From the NCBI GenBank assembly GCA_018105865.1, contig CM030832.1, positions 11,593,656 to 11,657,655 of the forward strand: DNA of 64,000 nt. Reading direction: 5' to 3'. Source of the stretch: Metaphire vulgaris. Lineage: Eukaryota > Annelida > Clitellata > Crassiclitellata > Megascolecidae. Below, one piece after another: positions 39,805 to 50,881 of this stretch; position 1 is the first letter of the stretch; every line of letters starts with the position of its first letter. The translations under genes were made by a program, and so were the position numbers. The notes beneath the pieces were generated by a model that worked only from the letters and a program-made list of their open reading frames with translations, had not been told where the DNA came from and did not search any database.

Positions 39805-40142
39805 ATTAATCTATTATAGACAGTAACGTATTTTTAAAACTACAATGGTAAGTTGGTAGCGAGATGTTAATAAATAACGCTAAACAACCAAGATGTTCAT
39901 AAAAGTTAAAAGTGGTGTCTGTTATTTCAAAGTCGAATGAATATTCGTTTCTTTTACCGTTACATTATAATGCAAACCGGATGCGGAAATGGTTCCCTAA
40001 AATTACCCATGACCCATGTGGCTCATCAATCACCACTGATGAATGATGAACCATTTGACCTATGACCATTTTTGACCCATTGCCATCTCTAATGTAGTAT
40101 GACGCATTGAAAAAGGAACGTGCCGTAATAGGCCTAAATGTA

Positions 40143-40220
40143 CAGGGCGGCGCAAAAAACCGGACTAGTCACATTTAGGTTTGCATCTAATATAGTCCGG
40201 TTTTATTTTGCGCTACCCTG
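40143..40220. mobile_element. Tiny mariner MITE, 78 bp
   Basis: TA at both sides (40141-40142 and 40221-40222), with ends CAGGGCGGCGCAAAAAACCG and CGGTTTTATTTTGCGCTACC followed by CTG. The inverted arms cover most of the element. CAGGG plus a TA target points to mariner/Tc1. Confidence 0.85.
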
Positions 40221-40737
40221 TAGTTATGGATGTGGAATATTTTAATCAGTTTTTTTTCGCGATTTCATCGAAACTAAGGTTTAGAAATTAGAACGGATTA
40301 GCTTCATAATGTAAGCTTTGCACATGAGAAATGATCTTGAACCTGTGAAATAATTAAGTGCCGTAGACAAGTCAGCAATGTATTCATTGAGGCCTAACGG
40401 TCGATCAGCAGTAACGTATTTTAGACATCTGAAGCCGTGTTTTAATGCTTCGTTTCATCGGTAGGTGGACTGGTTTCGGTCTACGTTTGGTTATGATTTT
40501 GTAATTTTAGTTTTTCAGTGGGACCATAATATTTTCAGTTTTGAAGTCGTGAATGTAAATTGGCACGTAAATAATTTCCAAGCGTACAGTGAATAAATGC
40601 GAAACTTCAGCCTAATTTGAAGAAGCGTCCGCCTTCAACGTAAGCCAACAGGATCATGGTTAATTAAGAAAGAGATAGCCGTTCGCTAGACTAGCGACGG
40701 CCATCTAGCGAATGAATGAGTGGAAATAGCCATGTAT

Positions 40738-41013
40738 CAGAGATGGCCAAACCGCCGCTCGCGAGCAACATTCGGTGCTCAAGTTGCGGCTCGCCGAAAA
40801 TATATAACAGTAAAAGTTAGTCGATAATCTCACATTTCGTTCGACTTTTATCAATAGTCAGTAGAAGAAAAAGTTTGACCTATAACGCCCTATTTACCAC
40901 ATAATAAGTTAATAACCCAATTATTTATTATGAGCTGGACGCGGCTGTCAGTAGGCCCCCTATATATTTTAAATTTTTACACATGGCTCTCGGTTACAGT
41001 AGGTCTGGCCACC

Positions 41014-41016
<3 letters not shown>
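40738..41016. mobile_element. Probable hAT MITE, CAGAGATGGCCAAACC type, 279 bp
   Basis: The left end CAGAGATGGCCAAACCGC runs into GCTCGCGAGCAACATTCGGT, a known style of hAT terminus. The right end GGTCTGGCCACCACT is a decayed match, and the flanks agree 5 of 8 with only transitions. Confidence 0.55.

Positions 41017-41017
<1 letters not shown>

Positions 41018-41101
<84 letters not shown>
41018..41101. repeat. (TA)n microsatellite, 84 bp
   Basis: Pure TA; it abuts the 3' end of the SINE that follows. Confidence 0.95.
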
Positions 41102-41102
<1 letters not shown>

Positions 41103-41106
<4 letters not shown>

Positions 41107-42168
41107 AAGGTAAAGTTCACCCATAGGCGCTGTGCCCGTAGGTGCCGGTGCTGATCTCCGGTTTCATGACCATCATAGATGTAAAAAACGTTTTTTATGT
41201 TTTTAATTTTTTCTTAAAAAATATGTTTTTTAATGTTTTTTAAGTTCCTTATGTTTTTTATTTTTTGTATCTTAGTGCCTGCATATCAATTTCTAAAGGG
41301 GTATGTTTTAGTAATTAGTGTCTTTGGGCGATGGTAGTCGGTGTCGATAATCGGCTTCCAACGTTTGAAGCTGGAACACTGACTTCCTTCGCAGAAATCC
41401 AAGGAATTCTTCATGCGGGAATAATTACAGTGTTAAGGTGTCATCGGCTGCAGTGAGGCAAGTGAGGACGGGTAGTTGAATCAGTTGATCGTTCGAAATG
41501 TTGGGGCGGTCATCTGATAGAAGCCATCTGTGACCCGGTCACTTCGTGGGTCGAAGGTGTTTCAGCTTTCATTGAGTCTCTCATGAGAATGTTCTCCAAG
41601 TTTCGAGCTGGGGTCAAAGGTTGTAGAACGTCTATCATCGGCAATTAGGCATAAATTTTCCTAAGTTCTACTCTGTAGCATCGCTAGTCGAATGCTCAGC
41701 TATTGGATAGGGAGGTGCGGCTTCTAGATATTCAAGTGTTCTACACGTCACAATAGTAGGCCTATTGGATACTTTTAAAAATTATATTTAATTTGCGTAA
41801 CTTTCGAATCTGTTTTAAAAACAATGCCTAGTGATAGAGTACCTGAATGGAACTATGTCACAATAATGGCCAATGTTATTTATGTTTTTTATTTTTTAAT
41901 AAAAACATGTTTTTTCATGTTTTTTATTTTTAAATTTATGTTTTTTACATCTATGATGACCATCAGCCCATAGGTGGCTAAGCCATTTATCAGCGGACGG
42001 TGGCCAGTCATTCCGCCGATCCTATGGTTACCTTCGCAATGTTGCCATTGCTACTCATTTTACCATCACGAAAGAGGCTGAGTCGACCTTTAGGGCTCCT
42101 GCGGGACTCGAGCCCGCGACCTCCTGCTCCATCATCCAACGTTGTTACCACTCTGCTAACTTCCCGCC
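41103..42168 (-). mobile_element. tRNA-derived SINE, family B, split by a hAT element
   Basis: On the minus strand from 42168: tRNA-like head with A-box-like TTAGCAGAGTGGTAAC and B-box GGCTCGAGTCCC, body GGTCGACTCAGCC, then (after the insertion at 41174-41955) CCGGAGATCAGCACCGG and GAACTTTACCTTTACC. Head, CCGGAGATCAGCACCGG and tail recur at 49082-49400. Removing the insertion leaves a SINE of about 280 bp. Confidence 0.82.
41174..41955. mobile_element. hAT-type element nested in SINE, 782 bp
   Basis: Ends CATAGATGTAAAAAAC and GTTTTTTACATCTATG; perfect 8-bp duplication atgaccat (41166-41173 and 41956-41963). Subterminal ATGTTTTTTA reiterations are present at both ends. The middle has no transposase-like frame. 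Confidence 0.94.
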
Positions 42169-42171
42169 CCT

Positions 42172-42179
42172 ATATATAT

Positions 42180-42216
<37 letters not shown>
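42172..42216. repeat. (TA)n microsatellite near Ig2 acceptor
   Basis: TA-rich, with one GAGA interruption, ending about 35 bp before the Ig2 exon. Confidence 0.9.
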
Positions 42217-42251
42217 TATATATATGAGATCTGTTACTTTTTGATATGTAG

Positions 42252-42524
42252 CACCTCCTTCCTTGGTTGAAGCGTCACCCAACTTCCTTGTGCTACGAGA
42301 AGAAGACGACCTTGACCTTGTATGTCAAGGTCACGGTACACCGAAGCCGACCTCTTCGTGGTCGAAGGACGGACAGGAGCTGTTCTCGACGAACCGACTG
42401 AACGTTACGCAAGACCGAGTCAGGGCCACGACACCCCTTGTGGCCTCGGACGGGGGTCGCTACGTGTGCACCCTCAAAAACGTGGCCGGGCACGTCACCC
42501 ATATCATCAAGGTCGTAATCGAAG
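42252..42524 (+). CDS. Turtle/IGSF9-like receptor, Ig2 exon
   Basis: Second Ig domain (C2/I type) of the same receptor. The acceptor tag ends at 42251 after a short, weakly pyrimidine tract, and the donor is GTAAAA at 42525. The exon is phase 1 on both sides (91 codons), so it joins Ig1 in frame, giving a PPSLVEASPNFLVL linker. Core residues seen: DLVCQGHG (first Cys), SSWSKDG (Trp) and GGRYVCTLKN (Tyr-x-Cys), with one NVT glycosylation sequon. The order Ig1, 32.7-kb intron, Ig2, 0.9-kb intron, Ig3 fits the domain order of IGSF9. A tRNA-derived SINE and a TA microsatellite end less than 90 bp upstream of the acceptor, which may explain the poor polypyrimidine tract. Additional small exons in the long preceding intron cannot be excluded. 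Confidence 0.87.
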
Positions 42525-42888
42525 GTAAAACGAACAGCGATGAGCTGTTTGTCGAATTCGCTGAATATTGCAAATAAAGTACTTCATCTGCTCTGAAATA
42601 AGCTATATTTCAAACTGCTTAGAATGCATCAAGGCGTTAGATTAAAATCTTTTATTTAAAAAATATTGATTGCTTTGCTAAATTAGACATTCCTAACATT
42701 TGAAGACCACGATTGCCATAACAATGACGATGACGACCACAACGATTGCGGTTGCACCGATTGCAATGATCGTGACCAGGGATGGCAATGGGCCACTAAA
42801 AATGGCCCATGTCCCACAATATGGTGCTTTCAAGAACTCTAGTGGGAGATGCAATGAATTTCTAGGAAGATGGCGACTTGTAGGTACA

Positions 42889-42977
42889 GTATATATATAT
42901 ACCTTAGGTCTATATATATACCTTAGGTATATATATATACCTTAGTTATATATATACATTAGGTATATATATACCTT

Positions 42978-43024
<47 letters not shown>
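42889..43024. repeat. TA microsatellite with CCTTAGG interruptions
   Basis: Blocks of TATATATA are separated five times by ACCTTAGGT, itself palindromic, then pure TA to 43024. It abuts the MITE at 43031. Confidence 0.9.
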
Positions 43025-43028
<4 letters not shown>

Positions 43029-43030
43029 CC

Positions 43031-43358
43031 CAGAGGCGGTTCCAGGATTTCTTGGTGTGGAGATGAAATGAAATTATAGGAAGTTGGTGGGGGGATGAAA
43101 ACAGCAGAAAAAAATTCAAAAAACCTTGCAGAAAATGGCTGATAAAAGGGATTTTCCCCCTAGTTTTACTACACTAGTTTTACTACACTTTTACGGAAAA
43201 ATAGGTAAACAAGCAAAAATAAGGTCATCCGTAGGTTTTCCCCGTAGTAAAACTACTAGACTTTTGCCCAAAACTATAGGTGTTTCACAAGCGAAAAAAG
43301 TTCGAAAGTCCGGTGGGGGGACGCATCCCCGCTCATCCCCCACGTGGAACCGCCACTG
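43031..43358. mobile_element. hAT MITE, CAGTGGCGGTTCCA family, 328 bp
   Basis: Ends CAGAGGCGGTTCCAGGA and ACGTGGAACCGCCACTG; perfect 8-bp duplication taccttcc (43023-43030 and 43359-43366). It sits 67 bp before the Ig3 exon. Confidence 0.95.
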
Positions 43359-43425
43359 TACCTTCCCCCTCCCGTCGCTACGTCGTCCCTGGTGATGATT
43401 ACGATGATGACGATTGAAATTTTAG

Positions 43426-43713
43426 GCAGCGCCTACATTATGTTCCCTCCAAAAAACACAACAGCCTTGCAGGGTTCGACGGTTCATCTAACGTGCCAAT
43501 CGGACGGCTACCCGGGCAACATCACATACCAGTGGTACCACAACGGAACAGACGTCCGGTTGATACCGGAACTGCTCAAACGCTCCGCCGTCTATCCCAA
43601 CGGGACGCTCGCGATAAGCGACGTCAGCAGGAACGACGCTGGACGCTATTCGTGCCGGCCGTTCAACGGAAAGGGTCAACCGCCCGAAGCAGAAGCGTTT
43701 CTCAACGTCACCT
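43426..43713 (+). CDS. Turtle/IGSF9-like receptor, Ig3 exon
   Basis: Third Ig domain. It opens with GSAYIMFPPKNTTA, which closely parallels the PPxxIVxPPKNSTxN opening of Ig3 in IGSF9 proteins, followed by VHLTCQSDGYPGNITYQW (first Cys and core Trp), PNGTLAISDVSRND and AGRYSCRPFNG (second Cys). NTT, NIT, two NGT and a terminal NVT make it the most heavily glycosylatable domain here. The acceptor is attttag ending at 43425, the donor is GTGAGT at 43714, and it is phase 1 on both sides with 96 codons. Codon 1 is completed by the G at 42524 (GGC, Gly). A 328-bp hAT MITE with intact target duplication ends 67 bp before the exon. Confidence 0.9.
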
Positions 43714-43885
43714 GTGAGTACGAAGTCAACTACTGTGAACCGTCGGTCAAACTTAGAAAGCTACTGCTTATCTACTTACTTACTTACTGTAGGCATGTTT
43801 ATATTTAATAGAAACAATGAAGTTTCTTGCGCCAATTTTGCAAATAAAATAATAATAATAATAAAATAATGCTGTCAGTTCGGTC

Positions 43886-44050
43886 TACAGAAGATACTTT
43901 TTTGTTTTTTTGTTTTTGTCTAAAGAAGATACTTTTTGTTTTTTTTTTGTTTTTTTGTTTTTGTCTAAAGAAGATACTTTTTGCTTTTTTGTTTTTGCCT
44001 AAAGAAGATACTTTTTGTTTTGTTGTTTTTGTCTACAGAAGATACGGTTT
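43886..44050. repeat. TTTTTGTTTTTGTCTAAAGAAGATAC tandem repeat
   Basis: Four to five imperfect units of about 45 bp, each with GAAGATAC followed by a T-rich run with G punctuation. Confidence 0.85.
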
Positions 44051-44489
44051 TGTACTTGCACTCATGAGTTTAAAGACGGCCATTTACAATCTTAATGTAG
44101 GCTACAAAAGTGAAACGATCAAACGAGTCCGTCGTTCTAGACATTAAAACTACGAAAGTTCTTCACAGATTGCTTTGAAACTTTTTTTAAAAGCTTAAAT
44201 TCCAATCAACGTATTTCTTTACCTTAAAGTGCTTTCTGTTAAAAAATAATTATTTAGATTTTTATATGCGTTGAAACAAATTCGAAACACTAGCCATAGT
44301 AGCTGGTAGTTTATTTTGTATAGCCATTTCAAGAAAGATTAAGCGCATAAGAACAAGCAGTTACTACTGTACTACTCGACAAAGCGCTATATAAATAAGG
44401 ATAATTTTTAGAAGTCATGAATATATTAGTACGATAAATTTAGCAAATATTAATAAAATACCATTAATTACACATATTCATCTTCAGCA

Positions 44490-45245
44490 AACTGCTATAT
44501 TCATATTTAAATATCTCATAACTTGGCACCAGCACTTTTTTACCAGCATAATTTTTTTAACATTTCAAATAATAAATACAAATACAACACAAGAAATTTA
44601 AATACACTTTATATTCCTTTTACTTCAACAAATAGAAGTCTATTCACAATTAGATTCAATGGACCCAAAATCTGGAATAGATTACCCGAGAACATCACTA
44701 CTCAATCAAACCTAGACATCTTTAAAATAAATCTTTAAAAATATATTATCGACAAGCAAGTAACAGACATGCATTAATATTTGGGTTTTACTTTGATTTG
44801 TGAATTTTTAGGGTTTTACTTTGATATATGGGTATATAATACTTCACCTTATCCATATATGAAAACATTCCACTTGTATTACTAAACCTATGCTATTATA
44901 AGTCAATTTCCTACATTAATTATTATTCATTACAACTCTTGACCCCATCCTAATTTTCACTGTCTTATTTTCATTATCAATGTTAAACCTTGTCATTTTA
45001 CTATTATCACTCTGGTTGACTAATTACGGGACCTATGGTCCCTTCAGTCAACCTTTTTCCAACGTATTTTTCTCGTGCTCTTGACTGTGCTGTTTTGTTG
45101 TTGTTAACTTTTTAGATAAGACAACAGTCTTGAGATATTTTGTTTTCTTTCCTCCATTATGTTCTTCATCATGTTCATGTTTTCATTGACTGTATTAATG
45201 GAAATGTTTGCTTTACGTTGAAAAATAAATGTTGTTTCAGTTCAG
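44490..45245 (+). mobile_element. 5'-truncated non-LTR retrotransposon (CR1/L2/Jockey-type)
   Basis: The frame 44511-44738 reads ALFYQHNFF, NTRNLNTLYIP, then FNGPKIWNRLPENI and a stop: the conserved C-terminal tail of LINE reverse transcriptases (NTRxxxxLxxP...GPxxWNxLPxxI). The 3' UTR follows, with a hairpin (GTTGACT...GGGACC / GGTCCC...AGTCAAC, 45014-45051), and the copy ends in short TTTCAGT reiterations near 45230-45262, the kind of tail seen in CR1/L2-like elements. A stop lies just upstream of 44511 and no further RT was found, so the copy is 5'-truncated and inert. The exact clade is not assignable by eye. Confidence 0.78.
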
Positions 45246-45262
45246 TTTCAGTTTTCAGTTCA

Positions 45263-47195
45263 AATTCACGAGATTTTACCTATTAACTTACTTATCTTCC
45301 AAAACTAAGACATCACGTGATCCTATAATTAGCATAATAGGCCTATTCCTCTTTGACATATCCAAAAAGTAAATATCACGTGACCTGCGAGCTGCTTCAA
45401 ACACGAGGGAGAACGAGAGGGAGAGGGAGGAGGAAAGGATGATCGAGAAGGACAGGGCAAATCAGGTCTCCCTTATGCGCAGTTGTGTTGTACAGGGTCA
45501 TACCTGGACGGTGGAGTCTGGGGCCTGGATCTCTGCTTAAGGAAAGGGTGAGAGAGAGAGAGAGAGAAGGGGAGGAGAAGAAAGTGAGAGTTAGGGACAC
45601 AGGAAGTATAGCATATTTATCAATATATTTAGCTGTCAACGTTAAATAATTGTGGTAAGACGTATCATATAGTGACCATATACCCGTTGGTTGACGCTTT
45701 TCATAGTGTCACGTGAATTGTACGAGTCACTAGGAATTTTCCTTTATTTTTAGAACAGAGAATAAAGTGCAGATAAATTATACGGGATGCAATAAGAATA
45801 ACTACGCAACTATAAATATTAGTGTGCGCCTGTAAAACGATAGATCAGCCGAGATATTCTCACATCACTTTTGTAGGCGCTGAAAGCACCTACAGCAATT
45901 AAAATAGGGGGCCGTTCACAGTTGATTACTCAGTAGCTTAAGCGTCTGAAGCCATACATCGCCTCAGCAACGCGTGGCCGGGGAACGCTATAGTGTTTAA
46001 TAGTTATAATAATTATAATATAATGATCGTGTTCCTCCTTTCTTCTCCTTTACCTTTACACTTTCAATGCATTAGGCCTATTTTAGTACCATTTTCACAT
46101 TTCCTTTCATTACTTGGTATTTTCCCCATCTCCTGTCTGTTCTCTAGCGTACCTTCTTTTCCCTTTACTCACTCACTTATCTCTTTTAGTATAGGCATAT
46201 TGTTGTGTCATCCTTTAATGCCGGAATCAGGATAATAAACTAGCTATGAACGTGTCGAACATCTTCATTGCTATTGATGTAATTCGAATATACAGCGTTT
46301 TCCAGGATCCAATCTGTACAAACGACTCTCATTGTCTATTCCTGTAAAGCTCAGGAGAACCGATAGGTTGTGAATAGATATTTTACAGATAGTTAGGTTT
46401 ATGGCTTGGCTATATGGCTCAAAGACAGCAATAGATGCCTACTGTGAGTTTTTCAGATTTATAACAAAATGGCACTGTGTTAATATTAACATTTTCATAT
46501 TATCTCTAAACAGTAAGTTCCACAATTCCTGTTTCGACAGAAATTTGTAAGCTGTTAGTTAATGTTTTCAATTTGCCCTCTAAATTTGAACGCCCTCTGC
46601 AAATCATGAGCCCGTAATTTCACCCGAAAGGATATTTGAGGCGCTGTACCACAGTTTAGCGGTTTCGAGGCGCAAACATTTGTCCAGCCAGGTTCCATCT
46701 TTCCGTCAACACATTACGGAAAGTTGACGACCATAACGCAATGATGCGAGCAGTGCAGAAGGACCTTAAAGCAGTTCGACTTTACGCAAATCGATTTAAA
46801 ACGCCTAAGACATCGATTTTCTTGTCGGAGCAATTTATTGGAATCGATAGCTACTTTCTGGTCGACGAAGCAAATAAACGAAGAAAACGTCGACCTGTGA
46901 AGACGACTCAAAAACAGCTCTACATGCTCATATGAACCCACTTTCAAACATTTTAGATATGGCTGTACGAATCTTCACTGACAGTCTAAAATTAAATGTT
47001 TAGAACTTCAGCACCTCAGAGAGAAAAGTCATGTAAAGACAAAGGCTGTCCTTTTCTCCCCTTTAATAATTTGACAAACACTCATAGGTACAGGTCTATC
47101 AGTTGATGGAAATCAATTCAGCAGTTTATCTAATCAGTTTCATCTGTTTAATTTATCAGCTTATCAATTATTTGTAATAAATGCTAAACAAATAC
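45263..47195. other. Unassigned intron sequence
   Basis: GA-rich patches at 45410-45600. A 64-codon open frame at 46741-46935 (+) has no recognised motif. No mobile element ends that I can support. Confidence 0.45.
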
Positions 47196-47199
47196 TTAA

Positions 47200-47271
47200 C
47201 CCCTTAACCGTGTATTTAACTGTAACTCAATGTAAAATGGACGGATATATCTGGGATCCCCAGTCAAGAGG
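47200..47271. mobile_element. Possible piggyBac-type micro-MITE, 72 bp
   Basis: TTAA on both sides (47196-47199 and 47272-47275), ends CCCCTTAACCG and CAGTCAAGAGG (9 of 12 paired). Confidence 0.5.
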
Positions 47272-47739
47272 TTAAAGAATTTGTTTATCAATGAAAGAAT
47301 GCGGTTATAGACTTATTAGAAATACTAGAAAATTGTTCGGTCGTTTCACACTCAGTCTAGAAACGCTACCAATAAGACGATCTCCTGTGGTGAGCGACAG
47401 AATAGAAGGCCACATTGAAGGCCAAGTGATGGGTGATTTAATCTCTAATTCTAATTAATTAGATAGACAATTGCAATTTCCCATCACTGCTATACTCTAG
47501 CGTCACACACTTCACGATCACGGTGCATGCATTGTAAGTTACATTTGCTAAAAGCTGCCCAGACATCGCGCACGAGGCACTACTGCCGCTGGTGTAATGG
47601 GAAGCCCTCTGTCGATGCGCAGATTGAGGTCACCGGAAACGGAAATCGACAACCCGCCAAATGCATGTGACTGATGTAGTGTGCACAGGAAGTACTGGTT
47701 GGCTCTGATGCCGCTTTGTCCGATTGATCTGACGGTGCA

Positions 47740-47855
47740 GCGAAAGAGGGAGAGACAGAGAGACAGAGAGACAGAGGCAGAGAGAGAGAGACAGAAAGAC
47801 AGAGAGACGGAGAGAGATACAGAAAGAGACACAGAGAGAGACAGAGAGATGGAGA
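47740..47855. repeat. GAGACA minisatellite
   Basis: Imperfect GAGACAGA units; translations on both strands are low complexity. Confidence 0.9.
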
Positions 47856-48184
47856 GAAAGCATAAATGCGGCGTCGCGTCATTGACGTGTAGAGACTGCA
47901 TACAACTCTTCTGATCATTGCTTTTTTTCTGTCCATATACACCGTAGACGCACAGTAAGTGTCTCTATGATAGACGACATGCCTACTAAATACCCGTTTC
48001 TTTTTCACTGCATTTTTGTTCATCATTGACTCTCGTCACAAATTTTAAGCGGTTTTTTTAAATTATGCATTACCAAAAGGCGTCATTATTATTTTTTCTT
48101 TAAGACGCAAATAATATCATAAATCTTCCGTTAACGTCTAAACTCTAAAGGCTCGTCTGTCTTATTAATTTCCGTCGTTGTTTG

Positions 48185-48480
48185 CAGTGGCGGTTCCAGA
48201 ATTTCTTGGTGGGGGGGGGCTGAAATGAATTCATAGAAATATGGTGGGATGAAAATATAAGAGAAAAATCAATAAACTTTGCCGAAAAGGCTGAAAAGGG
48301 GGAATTTTATCCCTAATTTGACTATAATTTTACCGAAAAATAGGCTGACAAGCAAAAAAGGTCATTCACAGTTATTTTTACTGGACTTTTACCAAAATAG
48401 GTTTCACAAGGAAAAAAAGTAAGTCCGGAAGTCCGGTGGGGGATGCATTCCCACCCATCCCCCACGTAGAACCGCCACTG
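48185..48480. mobile_element. hAT MITE, CAGTGGCGGTTCCA family, 296 bp
   Basis: Ends CAGTGGCGGTTCCAGAA and ACGTAGAACCGCCACTG; flanks gttgtttg and gttgtctt match 6 of 8. Confidence 0.9.
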
Positions 48481-48668
48481 GTTGTCTTCATCGTTGTAGG
48501 ATGTAACACTACTGTGAACTCGTGTGCAGTCTGATTTGTGGCTGGTTTAAGCATGCTGTCGCAGAAAACGACAAAGGCAGTCTATTAAACTGAGGGACCT
48601 GCTCTTTAATCGAACCCGCACTTATGATTCTTCACTTAGTGAATGACTTAATGCGCGCTAACAGCCAT

Positions 48669-48670
<2 letters not shown>

Positions 48671-48751
<81 letters not shown>
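48671..48751. repeat. (ATA)n tract, 81 bp
   Basis: Pure trinucleotide; poly-Ile frames are artefacts. Confidence 0.96.
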
Positions 48752-49081
48752 CTCGAAATGCAAGATTCGTCGTCGACCGTCATCATTTTTTGAATCGTAT
48801 AAATGTTCGCTGGACAGCATCTCAGTCACGTGTTTACTAAAATTAAGATAAACTAGAGGTTCGTTCTCATGTAACATGCATCAAAATTCCCATTGCATAT
48901 AGAAATCGTTCAATATCAATTCTGAATTAGAAAGTAAATATGGACTTAAATTGAAGAACGCAATTGCAATCGTATATTGAAGCAACAGAGGTTGTTCTAT
49001 AGGGATTTAGATTTGAAGATTTTAGCTTTACGGATTTTAATATTTAATTTAAACTTTTAAAGTGGTTATTAGCAAGTATTG

Positions 49082-49400
49082 CTTTGGGGCGGGAAGATGA
49101 CAGAAGTGGTTACACGCTGGGCAGGCACGCTGACGGAACGGGTTCAACTCCCGCAGGAGCCCCTAAGGTCGACTCAGCCTTACTCGCTAGAGCGCAGTTA
49201 TAACATCAAATTGAGGAGCAGCGTTCGCTGTGAAGTAAAACGCAGGCCTAGACGTTTGGCTGGTAACTTACTCTAGGTTAATGGCATATGCCACCTGCGT
49301 CGCTGTATGTCTTGGAGACCGGAGATCAGCACCGGCCCCAAAGCTCGAATTCGGGCATGGGAAAACTTTACTGCCTTGAGCCCTTGACTCCCAACAGAGG
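49082..49400 (+). mobile_element. tRNA-derived SINE, family B
   Basis: tRNA-like head GGGGCGGGAAGATGACAG with a B-box-like GGGTTCAACTCC and closing GGAGCCCC, then GGTCGACTCAGCC, CCGGAGATCAGCACCGG and an AAAACTTTACTGCC tail. Same family as the interrupted copy at 41103-42168. Head-body-tail order on the + strand. Confidence 0.82.
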
Positions 49401-49965
49401 ACAATTGCAAAAATTAAAGTCTAAGTAGATCATGAAGTCAGAGATGGAAATGGGTCATGGACCATAAATCAAATGGGTCATCGATACTTGATGGTCACAC
49501 AGTATGGGTCATAATCAATGGGTTTTGGCCCACGACCAGTAAAATTTTAAAGACCATGGTGTAGTCATGGTATGACTAAGCGTATGTAAGCGTATGAAAT
49601 TTCAAGTTCAAAATTCATTGACAAATTAGAATTTGCAATGTAAATTTTGCATCTAGTCTATTGTAGGGTAAGAGTAACTCCTGATTAGTAGTTTTGACAT
49701 TGCTTAAGGCTTTTTAAAAGATAGCCTATAAATGGCCAATTAGTTGTTCAAAACCCATGGGTCACGAATCACATGAGTAATTCTGAGTGGTCCCCCGTGT
49801 CATCGCTGCGTGAAATTTATCTATTTCGCCGACGCCGTCGTATTTAGGCCTAACTGGAAAGTTCGACGAAGATGCTGGTGCAATGGCGAGAGATATTAAA
49901 TGTTTGCACTACGGCAGACATTGCTTCTGAGATTATTTCATCCAGTGTGCTGTGTTTATGTACGT

Positions 49966-49968
<3 letters not shown>

Positions 49969-49997
<29 letters not shown>
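49969..49997. repeat. (GT)n microsatellite
   Basis: Short GT run next to the minus-strand open frame that follows. Confidence 0.9.
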
Positions 49998-50411
49998 CTA
50001 TACGTTTGACTGCCTTATTTCTATTGTCTCTATTGTGTCTTGTCGCCGTCTCAATAACTTCTCTAAATTGGAATTAATTTTCTCGGATCCCCGTTTTCCT
50101 CGTCCATTGAATTCTCCGAACTCTTCCTGTGAGGAGGAGAGGGAGGATGAGGTGGAGGAGTAGGAGGAGGAGGATATGAAGCTGCGCAGGCGCCACAGGA
50201 CGGATCGGTCCCAGCGGTCATAACGGATCCTCGGGTCCGGTATCGCAACGGGGTCCTTGCCGGTCATTTGGCCGTGGATCAGTCCGGACATTGACAGAGA
50301 AATGACCGCGGAATTGACAACCGGAGTGATCGTTGTTCCTAACAGCCCCCGCTGCCCGGCAGAGTCGGCGGTGCAGAGCCCCGTTCGTTCTGCGCAGTTC
50401 ACACAAAGCAA
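49998..50411 (-). other. Unrecognised minus-strand 137-codon open frame
   Basis: A stop-free minus-strand frame with GC-rich third positions. It contains GLIHGQMTGKDPVAIPDPRI then RYDRWDRSVLWRLRSF, a Ser-rich low-complexity run (TCC repeat) and a charged tail. I do not recognise the family. A CAG at about 50357 (minus strand) could be a splice acceptor. It may be an exon of a gene nested antisense in the receptor intron. The opposite strand is also open for 74 codons (50257-50478), so strand choice is uncertain. Confidence 0.25.
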
Positions 50412-50621
50412 TCAGCAGCACCAAAGCATTTCGAATATTATCATCAGTCGTGTAATAATAATAATACCAAAGACATGAAAACCAATAAAGGGAAAGCTAT
50501 TGTCTGCTCCAAGTGCAACTATGAATGCAGCCATATATATTCATGCGCGAATCGATGCCTCCGTCTATCCATCCTTCCAATAATTTGCTATCTTCTTTCC
50601 GAACTGCAGAGAACACTGAAC

Positions 50622-50873
50622 CAGAGTTGTTCATAAGTCCATTATTAGAACCCAATCCAGTCCAACACACAAATCTCCAACCCAACGCAACCCATGCCGG
50701 TAATAGTGTTACTTGACCCAACCCAACCCAACCCACCGTAATACAGTACAACCATGACTTATTTTCTGACCCAACCCAACCTACCATTATTATGAAAAAG
50801 TCTGACCCAACCCAATCCAATCCAACCCAACCCAACCCAACCCATGGGTCAACCCAACCCATGGACATCTCTG
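50622..50873. mobile_element. hAT-type MITE, GGGTTGGGTT family, 252 bp (copy 2)
   Basis: Reverse-oriented partner of 6609-6860: starts CAGAGTTGTTCATAAG and ends CCCATGGACATCTCTG, perfect 8-bp duplication cactgaac (50614-50621 and 50874-50881). Confidence 0.93.
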
Positions 50874-50881
50874 CACTGAAC

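Noticed and set aside
46714..46947. Overlapping 60-78 codon frames on both strands
   Set aside because: Both strands are open for the same stretch, so composition is the likelier cause; no motif.
49082..49165. tRNA gene on the + strand
   Set aside because: The head of a SINE: extra bases between boxes and a conserved SINE body downstream.
49439..49790. hAT-like element starting CAGAGATGGAAATGGGTC, with similar words at 40073 and 42778
   Set aside because: No right-hand inverted end or 8-bp duplication could be found.
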